From Legionella sp. (GTDB lineage: Bacteria > Pseudomonadota > Gammaproteobacteria > Legionellales > Legionellaceae), in NCBI GenBank assembly GCA_003507515.1, contig DNVL01000225.1, forward strand, positions 1 to 5,734: a stretch of DNA of 5,734 nucleotides, written 5' to 3'. The notes under the pieces were generated by a model. It was not told where the DNA came from. It did not search any database and saw only the letters and a list, made by a program, of their open reading frames with translations. Positions 1 through 5,325 of the stretch are shown piece after piece (position 1 is the stretch's first letter; every line of letters starts with the position of its first letter). The translations under genes and the position numbers were made by a program.

Positions 1-820
1 TTGGCTGTAAATATTGGCCCAATGTCAAAATATCAACATGGTGTGCTCTGATATCATCCATGGTTTGAATGATTTCATCATCGGTTTCACCTAAGCCGAG
101 CATCAAACTGGTTTTCGTGAGCACATCGGGACGGTAACGTTTAGCATAGGCCAAAACCTCTAGCGTCTGCCAATAACCCGCGCGATTATCTCGCACAGGG
201 TGCGTCAAACGCTCCACTGTTTCCACATTTTGCGCGAACACATCGACCCCGCTGTCCAAGAGCACAGCAATATCTTTCTCAACCCCTTGGAAATCAGGCG
301 TTAAGGCTTCAATTTTTGTCTTAGGACAACGTGCTTTAATGGCTCGAATAGAATCCGCATAATGTTGAGCACCCCCATCCAGCAAGTCATCGCGATTCAC
401 TGACGTTAGCACCACGTAATCAAGATTCATTAACGCAACCGTTCTCGCGGTATTCTCAGGCTCCTCTGCATCCAGCCACCCTTGAGGATTTCCGGTATCC
501 ACTGCACAAAAGCGACATGCTCGCGTACACACAGCGCCCATTAACATAATGGTCGCCGTGCCGTGTGACCAACATTCGCTAATATTAGGGCATTTTGCCT
601 CTTCACATACAGTCGACAGTCGATGCTCTTTTACTTGCGCTTTCACATGCGCATAAGCAGGTGTAGTGTGATTCACAATGCGCAACCAAGACGGCTTTGG
701 CAACCGTTGGTGTTCGCCGTCAGTGGATTTAACGCCATCTTTAATCGCAACAAACCCTTGCGTGGTTTTGTATTTTTTCCCGCTGAGAACCACAACGGGA
801 ATATCTGATAGCTTGCTCAT
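1..820 (-). CDS. lipA: Lipoyl synthase LipA (radical SAM), 3' end cut by window edge
   Basis: LipA inserts two sulfur atoms into octanoyl groups on lipoyl carrier domains (pyruvate and 2-oxoglutarate dehydrogenases, glycine cleavage H protein), using S-adenosylmethionine and two 4Fe-4S clusters. Translating the minus strand from ATG at 820 gives 273 uninterrupted codons beginning [10 protein letters not shown]. The auxiliary-cluster motif C-x4-C-x5-C lies at Cys72, Cys77 and Cys83. The radical SAM motif CTRACRFC has Cys98, Cys102 and Cys105. Both are spaced as in E. coli LipA, shifted by about four residues. Later landmarks include TSVNRDD and the segment ending LTLGQYLQP at the window edge. 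The family is about 320 residues long, so roughly 50 C-terminal residues lie outside the window. A modest Shine-Dalgarno (AGGT) sits about seven bases before the ATG. The gene lies 53 bp downstream of the PAP2 gene on the same strand, so co-transcription is possible. lipB is not in the window. Confidence 0.97.
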   Translation of the reverse strand, partial: MSKLSDIPVVVLSGKKYKTTQGFVAIKDGVKSTDGEHQRLPKPSWLRIVNHTTPAYAHVKAQVKEHRLSTVCEEAKCPNISECWSHGTATIMLMGAVCTRACRFCAVDTGNPQGWLDAEEPENTARTVALMNLDYVVLTSVNRDDLLDGGAQHYADSIRAIKARCPKTKIEALTPDFQGVEKDIAVLLDSGVDVFAQNVETVERLTHPVRDNRAGYWQTLEVLAYAKRYRPDVLTKTSLMLGLGETDDEIIQTMDDIRAHHVDILTLGQYLQP

Positions 821-873
821 GTTTTTACCTATAAATCACAATGCATGCATGATCCCAAATCAACGCTATCAAA

Positions 874-1518
874 TCAAGAGTAAGGTTGAATGATTAACCA
901 TTGTTTACGCCGCAAACAAAGCAAAAGAAGGCCTATTTCCAACAACACCAAATAACTGGTTGCCACCACATCACTGAGATAATGATTTGTTAGCAATACT
1001 CGAGTGGACATGATCAACAATCCTGACAAGAGACACCCGTAAAAATACCGAGGGAACACCAGACCTAAGCCCAAAAAAAGCCCCACGATAGTGGTTGTAT
1101 GCCCTGATGGAAAAGACCAATACAAACGATTTGAATGCAAGCCATAAAAGCCATACAAATGATCATCAAATAATAATTCCGGCCGGGCGCGCCCTAGCAT
1201 TATTTTAAAAAAAAGAGTGATAAGATTAGGTAGGAGCACACACAACCACAAAAACCAACTTCGTGTTTCCCACGTTTTATTGCGATAGATATAACGAAAG
1301 AACAAGGCTAACACTAAAAAAGCGCTCATGTAGATCAACCCCACGCCCAAGCACGTCACCCAATGCAGCAAAGGAAAAGCCGTGTTGAGATTTAACCCAT
1401 GAAAATAATAGGCCAATGGTTTATCAAAATAAAAAAAAGAAAGAACAATAAACCCAACATAACTGCCAGCAACCCAAGGCCGCAACATAATGTTCAAAAG
1501 TTTATCAAATGGTGCCAT
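874..1518 (-). CDS. PAP2-superfamily integral membrane phosphatase
   Basis: This 214-residue membrane protein belongs to the PAP2 (type 2 phosphatidic acid phosphatase) family, which removes phosphate from lipid phosphates or pyrophosphates at the membrane. All three family motifs are visible. Motif 1 is K-x6-RP (Lys105, Arg112, Pro113). Motif 2 is PSGH (137-140, with His140 as the expected proton donor). Motif 3 is R-x5-H-x3-D (Arg173, His179, Asp183), where His179 is the expected nucleophile. Motif 3 has Thr172 before the Arg, where Ser is usual. Hydrophobic stretches near 17-32, 48-74, 87-107, 142-156, 158-171 and 185-202 suggest six membrane segments. The substrate cannot be read from sequence: phosphatidylglycerol phosphate, undecaprenyl pyrophosphate and lipid A phosphate are all plausible. 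An upstream in-frame ATG at 1554 exists, but the start at 1518 has a perfect GGAGG nine bases before it and was chosen. It is divergent from pdxB and upstream of lipA. Confidence 0.9.
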   Translation of the reverse strand: MAPFDKLLNIMLRPWVAGSYVGFIVLSFFYFDKPLAYYFHGLNLNTAFPLLHWVTCLGVGLIYMSAFLVLALFFRYIYRNKTWETRSWFLWLCVLLPNLITLFFKIMLGRARPELLFDDHLYGFYGLHSNRLYWSFPSGHTTTIVGLFLGLGLVFPRYFYGCLLSGLLIMSTRVLLTNHYLSDVVATSYLVLLEIGLLLLCLRRKQWLIIQPYS

Positions 1519-1527
1519 GGTATTTTT

Positions 1528-1532
1528 CCTCC
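1528..1532 (-). promoter_or_regulatory. Shine-Dalgarno GGAGG that fixes the PAP2 gene start
   Basis: On the minus strand the sequence reads GGAGG, then nine bases, then ATG at 1518. This is the strongest ribosome binding site in the intergenic region. It lies inside the longer reading frame that starts at 1554, which has no purine-rich site of its own. The shorter 214-residue product is therefore the likely one. Confidence 0.8.
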
Positions 1533-1538
1533 GGTCAT

Positions 1539-1561
1539 GTATAGTTTGCATCATACTATAC
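1539..1561. repeat. Inverted repeat GTATAGT-N9-ACTATAC in the PAP2/pdxB divergent spacer
   Basis: Seven-base arms at 1539-1545 and 1555-1561 are perfect reverse complements around a nine-base gap. Each arm contains TATAGT when read in one direction, one mismatch from the -10 consensus TATAAT. The element lies between two divergent starts (1518 minus, 1578 plus). It could hold the -10 boxes of both promoters, or it could be a dimeric operator. For the minus strand, a TGGTCA box 18 bases upstream of TATAGT matches the -35 consensus at four of six positions. For the plus strand no good -35 is visible. The symmetry is seen directly; the function is inferred. Confidence 0.45.
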
Positions 1562-1577
1562 CGCGTAACGAGCTGCC

Positions 1578-2660
1578 GTGACCACTCCCATTCACAACCC
1601 CATTAAAATACTAGCGGATGCAACACTCCCGCAACTCACGAATTTATTCCCTAGGCCATTCACGCTCACAGGGTATAAAACACACAATGAAATTCCGAAA
1701 TTATTGACCGATCACGAGATCCTACTCTGCCGCTCGACACTCCGTGTGGATGCAGCACTCCTGACGAACAGCGCGATTCAATGCGTTGCCACTGCTAGTA
1801 GTGGCATTGACCACATCGATGAGGACTACTTAAACCAACATCAAATCGCTTTGTTTGATGCAAAAGGATCAAATGCCCGGGCGGTCGCGGATTATGTGGT
1901 AGCAACGCTTGCCGCCCTTCAACGCTTAGGCAAGTCAGCAGGGAATTTGGCGGGCGTCATAGGCATCGGTGAAGTAGGATCACGTGTGGTTGAGCGATTA
2001 GAAGCCGCAGGATTCAAGGTCGTTTGTTATGATCCATTCAAAGACCCACAAGATAACCGTTATCGTTATGGCACACTTGAGGATCTAATGGCCTGTGATC
2101 TATTATGCCTTCACCCCAATCTACATGCGTCACATCCTTTCCCTAGCAAACACTTATTAAATGCCCGTTTTTTAAATCAACTCAAATCAGGCGTTACCAT
2201 CATCAATGCATCCCGTGGCGGTATTGTGGATGAAGAGGCACTATTGGCATCGAGTAAACCTATTCTCTATTGCACCGACGTATACAGTGCGGAGCCTTCA
2301 ATCAACCCACGCATCATTGATTTCGCCACGCTGTGCACACCACACATTGCAGGCCACAGCATAGAGGCGAAGCATGCAGCAGTGGTTCAAGTCAGTCAGA
2401 AAATTCACCAACATTATGGATTAACCAGCCCATTATTCGAGCTACCCATGCCCATGACCCATGTTGCAGCCAGCAAACATTGGCAGGATCTGGTATTATC
2501 CTTCTATAATCCAATGGAAGACACCGAGCGACTAAAAATCGCCGTTGACAAAAAAAATGCGTTTTTGATACAACGTCAAGCACACCAGTTTCGACATGAT
2601 TTTAATCAATACGCACTTTCCACCATGAATCAGCAGATCCGCCTACTATTCGCTATTTAA
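1578..2660 (+). CDS. pdxB: Erythronate-4-phosphate dehydrogenase PdxB
   Basis: PdxB is the NAD-dependent enzyme that oxidises 4-phospho-D-erythronate in the DXP-dependent route to pyridoxal 5'-phosphate. The 360-residue product fits the family (about 380 in E. coli). The N-terminal part carries the hallmark ILADATLP and TASSGIDHID (72-81). The Rossmann glycine motif GIGEVG is at 129-134, with Asp152 at the end of the second strand as expected for NAD. The catalytic triad of D-2-hydroxyacid dehydrogenases is intact: Arg213 in ASRGG, Glu239 in SAEP, and His256 in TPHIAGH. A C-terminal region from about 295 resembles the PdxB dimerisation domain, including FYNPMED and FRHDF. The start is GTG at 1578: an in-frame TAA at 1566 rules out anything further upstream, and no in-frame ATG precedes the conserved core. 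The Shine-Dalgarno is weak. The gene is divergent from the PAP2 gene and converges on the orphan gene, with 17 bp between stop codons. Confidence 0.94.
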   Translation: MTTPIHNPIKILADATLPQLTNLFPRPFTLTGYKTHNEIPKLLTDHEILLCRSTLRVDAALLTNSAIQCVATASSGIDHIDEDYLNQHQIALFDAKGSNARAVADYVVATLAALQRLGKSAGNLAGVIGIGEVGSRVVERLEAAGFKVVCYDPFKDPQDNRYRYGTLEDLMACDLLCLHPNLHASHPFPSKHLLNARFLNQLKSGVTIINASRGGIVDEEALLASSKPILYCTDVYSAEPSINPRIIDFATLCTPHIAGHSIEAKHAAVVQVSQKIHQHYGLTSPLFELPMPMTHVAASKHWQDLVLSFYNPMEDTERLKIAVDKKNAFLIQRQAHQFRHDFNQYALSTMNQQIRLLFAI

Positions 2661-2677
2661 CGGATAACGATAGTTCC

Positions 2678-3397
2678 TTAATCAAACAAACTTGAGTCAA
2701 ACACACTTGAGTCAAACACACTTGAATCACAATCAACCAAAGAAACGTGTTTTTCTGGTGAAATAGGGATCATGGGTTCCATCGGCACCGTACGATTAGG
2801 TACCTGAGGACTCCGTCTGTTAACCGCAAACATTCCTAATGCACCAGGGCTGATGGGTTGCGGCCCTGAGGTACCATCAGGTGTCGGAATACTCGACTCT
2901 TTAACCGAAGACACTTCTTGCCTATTACAAGGTATTTTTCTTACTTGACTGACAAACTTTTTTTGCGCATCATCTTCAATGTATAATATATTTGGTTCAT
3001 CTAGATACACCGTAGTTTGTGGATCAATCTCTTGACCATCATTCAAAGCCAAATGAAATTTACTTAAGTTACATCTCGAAAAAACCGCAATTTTTTTACC
3101 GTCTTCAATAACATAATTTTTATTATGTTTCGTACCCATTCCAAGAATGATGGCGTTCTCTGGAATATCCTGACCACTATAATATTGATATCTTTTTTGC
3201 GTCAAAGTATTGAACGTGAAAACTTGGGTTTTTATTCCATTTTGTATGACATAGTGTCTGTTAAATTCTTTGAATACAACAGCATCGTTTGGCACGCTGC
3301 TCTTATCTAAAAATTTAAGCGATTTAACCTTTATTTCCTTTGGCGTTAACGGATGTGCTGTGACATCGTCACCTCTACTTCGTTTCTTACCAGGCAT
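2678..3397 (-). CDS. Unrecognised 239-residue protein with three degenerate repeats and a DSSVF tail
   Basis: I do not recognise this protein. Residues 1-10 are basic (KKRSR at 4-8, resembling a monopartite nuclear localisation signal). Residues 33-154 hold three degenerate repeats of about 45 residues, starting near 33, 76 and 122. Each has a V/I-P-x-x-A-V/I block and then a Y-V/I-x-x-G/D-x-K-x-x-V-F block (Tyr49, Tyr95, Tyr139), which suggests small beta units. Residues 155-220 are rich in Pro and Ser and probably disordered. The last 16 residues are three copies of D-S-S-V/L-F followed by Asp. No signal peptide, membrane segment or catalytic motif is visible. ATG at 3397 has AAGGAAAG just upstream, making it the likely start. 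It has its own promoter and a palindromic leader. Its repeat domain is about 33% GC by hand count, much lower than neighbouring genes, suggesting acquisition. An exported effector is possible if the host is a Legionellales bacterium, but this is inference only. Confidence 0.75.
   Translation of the reverse strand: MPGKKRSRGDDVTAHPLTPKEIKVKSLKFLDKSSVPNDAVVFKEFNRHYVIQNGIKTQVFTFNTLTQKRYQYYSGQDIPENAIILGMGTKHNKNYVIEDGKKIAVFSRCNLSKFHLALNDGQEIDPQTTVYLDEPNILYIEDDAQKKFVSQVRKIPCNRQEVSSVKESSIPTPDGTSGPQPISPGALGMFAVNRRSPQVPNRTVPMEPMIPISPEKHVSLVDCDSSVFDSSVFDSSLFD
2682..2726. repeat. Three tandem 15-bp repeats at the 3' end of the orphan gene
   Basis: Units at 2682-2696, 2697-2711 and 2712-2726 read TCAAACAAACTTGAG, TCAAACACACTTGAG and TCAAACACACTTGAA. 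They differ from each other at one or two positions. The unit is a multiple of three, so copy-number change would keep frame and add or remove a five-residue D-S-S-V/L-F unit at the very C-terminus of the encoded protein. The near identity suggests a recent duplication by slippage. Confidence 0.9.
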
Positions 3398-3410
3398 TTA
3401 CTTTCCTTTT

Positions 3411-3430
3411 TATGAGCTTATAAGCTCATA
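3411..3430. repeat. Perfect 20-bp palindrome in the leader of the orphan gene
   Basis: TATGAGCTTA followed by TAAGCTCATA is a perfect palindrome with no spacer. It lies 13 bases before the ATG at 3397, next to the Shine-Dalgarno. If the promoter called at 3448-3476 is right, it occupies roughly +12 to +31 of the transcript. It could be a dimeric repressor's operator, or it could fold in RNA near the ribosome binding site. The T tract of CTTTCCTTTT beside it lies on the plus strand, so it is not a terminator for the minus-strand gene. Confidence 0.8.
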
Positions 3431-3447
3431 TCAATCAACAATGTTCT

Positions 3448-3476
3448 ATTATATGGCAACTTTTGGTATTGAACAA
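3448..3476 (-). promoter_or_regulatory. Sigma70-like promoter of the orphan gene
   Basis: On the minus strand, TTGTTC (3476-3471) and a consensus TATAAT (3453-3448) are separated by exactly 17 bases. The -10 matches perfectly and the -35 at three of six positions. Transcription would begin near 3441, giving a leader of about 44 bases that includes the 20-bp palindrome. The -35 abuts the terminator hairpin at 3477-3507. Confidence 0.6.
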
Positions 3477-3507
3477 CCCCCTATGCTTTTTCTAAAAGCA
3501 TAGGGGG
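3477..3507. terminator. Strong hairpin terminator downstream of the ABC-F gene, possibly bidirectional
   Basis: Arms CCCCCTATGCTTTT (3477-3490) and AAAAGCATAGGGGG (3494-3507) pair perfectly over 14 bp around a three-base loop. For the minus-strand ABC-F gene, whose stop is at 3533, the hairpin begins about 26 bases downstream and is followed by TTGTTC, a short imperfect T tract. On the plus strand it is followed by TTTATTTTGTCTT, a better T tract, although no plus-strand gene ends here. Ending the ABC-F transcript is the likely main role. It would also insulate the orphan gene from read-through and block antisense transcription entering the ABC-F gene. Confidence 0.85.
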
Positions 3508-3532
3508 TTTATTTTGTCTTGTCGGCATGATT

Positions 3533-5119
3533 TTATCCATCTAAAGAAAAATCAGCATAACGCCCTTTGAAATCTCTGATTCGAGTGCCTTCAGCGAAAT
3601 AAAGAATTCGAGTGGCGATTTTTTCAATGAAATACCGATTATGGCTTACAAAAATCAGCGTGCCGGTGTAGGCGGCTAACGCCTTGGCCAATACTTCAAT
3701 GGTTTCAATGTCCATGTGATTGGTGGGCTCATCCAAAATCAACACATTGGGTGACTCTAAAATCACTTTTGCCAGCAACAACCGTGCGGATTCCCCGCCA
3801 CTAAGCGATAAAATATCCTTGTCTACTTCGTCTTTAACAAACAACATTTGACCTAACACTTTTCGAACTTGCTGTTCCGTGCTACCGGTCGCCAAATCAT
3901 TTAACCAACTCAATACGCTCATGGATTTATTCAATAATTCATGATGGTCTTGTGAAAAATAACTGATACGGACCTCATTGCCCCAGGTGATAGCTCCCGC
4001 ATCCTTTTCAATTAAATCGATGAGAATCTTCACCAAGGTGGATTTACCCCGGCCATTCACACCCATGATGGCAATTTTATCGCCGCGTTGAACGTCAAAA
4101 TTTAAGTTCTTGAACAATTGCTTGTCTTGAAAGGATTTGCTTAAGCCTTCAATCTTGCATGCTTGCTTACCCGATGGGCGCTTAGGCGTGAATTGAAAGT
4201 GTGGAGCAATGCGTGATGAATTGACCAAATCAGGTATTTTTATCTTATCAATCATTTTCATTCTTGATTTGGCCTGTCCTGCTTTAGACGCTTTGGCCTT
4301 GAATCGGTCGACAAATTTTTGCATGTGCGCCACTTTCTCTTCCGCACTTTTCTTCTCGACTAGTTTTTGTTCTTGGACCAACGCTTTTTCAGATAAAAAA
4401 CGCTGGTAATTTCCACGGTATTGCTTGATTTCGCCATAATCCAAATCAAGAATAAAATCAGCTAAATTATCAATGAAACCAACATCATGGGAAATAAAAA
4501 TAACCAACCCTTTGTAATCATATTTTAAAAACTTTTCGAGCCATTGAATCGATACAATGTCTAAATGGTTTGTGGGCTCATCCAGTAATAAAATAGAAGG
4601 GTTTTGAAACAGCGTTTGCGCCAACAAAACGCGGAGCTTGTAGCCGCCAGACAATCGTTTTAATGGTTTTCCATGAAAATCTTCAGGAATGCCCAGGCCT
4701 GTTAATATCCGTGCAATCTCAACAGGCGCATTATAACCGTTGTAATGGGAAACAACCTCCTCAAGCTCTGCAAATCGATACCCTTTTTTATCATCCCAAT
4801 CATCAGATGCCAGCAAGATCTCTTTCTCTTGCAATGCGGCCCATAGGGCAGGTTTGCCTTGCAGAACAATGTCGTTCAGCGGCGTGTCTTCGTAGCGAAA
4901 TTGATCTTGTTTCAACCAACCAATAGAAGCATCTTTAGGGATGATGATTTCGCCTGAGCTGAGTTCTTCTTCGCCTGTCAACAATTTAAAGAAAGTAGAT
5001 TTCCCACACCCATTTGCACCCACCAAGGCATATGAATTGCCTGATGTAAGGTTTAGGTTAACATCGTAAAACAGCAGGTTGTCGCCAAATGTCATGCCCA
5101 ACTGGTTTAATGTAATCAT
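3533..5119 (-). CDS. ybiT: ABC-F family ATPase, YbiT type
   Basis: This 528-residue protein has two tandem ABC ATPase domains and no membrane segments, the layout of ABC-F proteins, which bind the ribosomal E site and help translation rather than transport. Domain 1 has Walker A GANGCGKST (34-42), signature LSGGY (156-160), Walker B LLLDEP (177-182) and switch His211. Domain 2 has Walker A GVNGRGKST (353-361), signature LSGGE (439-443), Walker B ILDEP (461-465) and switch His493. The charged linker at about 245-305 (KKSAEEKVAHMQKFVDRF, then KASKAGQAKSR) is the ABC-F interdomain linker that reaches toward the peptidyl-transferase region. Length, the LKQDQF motif near 69-74 and the DLDYGEIKQYRGNY segment match E. 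coli YbiT (530 residues). A degenerate first signature is also a YbiT trait. ATG at 5119 is preceded by GAGG seven bases upstream. It is divergent from gltA, with a strong hairpin after its stop. A resistance role is not indicated. Confidence 0.92.
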   Translation of the reverse strand: MITLNQLGMTFGDNLLFYDVNLNLTSGNSYALVGANGCGKSTFFKLLTGEEELSSGEIIIPKDASIGWLKQDQFRYEDTPLNDIVLQGKPALWAALQEKEILLASDDWDDKKGYRFAELEEVVSHYNGYNAPVEIARILTGLGIPEDFHGKPLKRLSGGYKLRVLLAQTLFQNPSILLLDEPTNHLDIVSIQWLEKFLKYDYKGLVIFISHDVGFIDNLADFILDLDYGEIKQYRGNYQRFLSEKALVQEQKLVEKKSAEEKVAHMQKFVDRFKAKASKAGQAKSRMKMIDKIKIPDLVNSSRIAPHFQFTPKRPSGKQACKIEGLSKSFQDKQLFKNLNFDVQRGDKIAIMGVNGRGKSTLVKILIDLIEKDAGAITWGNEVRISYFSQDHHELLNKSMSVLSWLNDLATGSTEQQVRKVLGQMLFVKDEVDKDILSLSGGESARLLLAKVILESPNVLILDEPTNHMDIETIEVLAKALAAYTGTLIFVSHNRYFIEKIATRILYFAEGTRIRDFKGRYADFSLDG

Positions 5120-5193
5120 GGCATTGCCTCATGTAGGTTATGTGAATCGTTCATTTGGCCTCAGCGAGACAACCGTCCTCTTTTCGGGCGTAT

Positions 5194-5223
5194 AGTATAA
5201 CACTTTAAACATCTGCTTGTCTT
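5194..5223 (-). promoter_or_regulatory. Candidate promoter of the ABC-F gene
   Basis: On the minus strand, AAGACA (5223-5218, four of six matches to TTGACA) and TATACT (5199-5194, five of six matches to TATAAT) are 18 bases apart. Transcription would start near 5187, with a leader of about 67 bases to the ATG at 5119. Its -35 overlaps the candidate gltA -35 on the other strand. Confidence 0.4.
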
Positions 5224-5245
5224 TTTTTTCATTTCCCCTTAGAAT
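5217..5245 (+). promoter_or_regulatory. Candidate promoter of gltA
   Basis: TTGTCT (5217-5222, four of six) and TAGAAT (5240-5245, five of six) are separated by 17 bases. Start of transcription would be near 5252, with a leader of about 74 bases before the gltA ATG. The spacer is T-rich. No repressor site or riboswitch-like structure is apparent in the leader. Confidence 0.45.
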
Positions 5246-5315
5246 TAATCTCCTATTGATGAATACCAATTACTCTCATCTTGCCTTCAGCACATGGGAT
5301 AATGGCTACAAACCC

Positions 5316-5320
5316 AGGAG
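5316..5320 (+). promoter_or_regulatory. Shine-Dalgarno AGGAG that selects the gltA start at 5326
   Basis: AGGAG lies five bases before ATG at 5326. A second in-frame ATG at 5302 would add eight residues (MATNPGVF) and has only a weak GGGA before it. The site falls within that longer frame, so the shorter start is preferred. Confidence 0.75.
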
Positions 5321-5325
5321 TTTTC

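Noticed and set aside
841..850. ATGCATGCAT palindrome between PAP2 and lipA
   Set aside because: It is only ten bases of simple alternating repeat, common by chance, with no supporting promoter or hairpin.
623..893. Two short plus-strand open frames over the lipA 5' end
   Set aside because: They are antisense shadows of lipA, which has intact cysteine motifs and a continuous frame here.
1519..1554. Longer PAP2 start (MMQTIHDRRKNT extension from ATG at 1554)
   Set aside because: It lacks its own ribosome binding site, and a perfect GGAGG sits inside it at the right distance from ATG 1518.
2392..2583. Minus-strand 63-residue open frame inside pdxB
   Set aside because: It lies within the C-terminal domain of a well-supported gene on the other strand and shows no independent signal.
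3270..3503. Plus-strand 77-residue open frame running across the orphan gene start and ending in the hairpin
   Set aside because: It overlaps the orphan gene on the opposite strand and reads through the palindrome and terminator stem. It has no convincing ribosome binding site or recognisable protein features.
4209..4926. Plus-strand open frames of 66 and 87 residues (4209-4409, 4663-4926)
   Set aside because: Both are antisense to the ABC-F gene, whose two ATPase domains are intact; no start signals support them.
3533..5119. ABC-F gene as an antibiotic-resistance (ARE) or ABC transporter gene
   Set aside because: There are no membrane segments, and the length and motifs match the housekeeping YbiT type rather than the resistance ABC-F groups with long linkers.
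5302..5325. Upstream in-frame ATG for gltA
   Set aside because: It has a weak ribosome binding site compared with AGGAG before ATG 5326, and the extra residues are not typical of the family.
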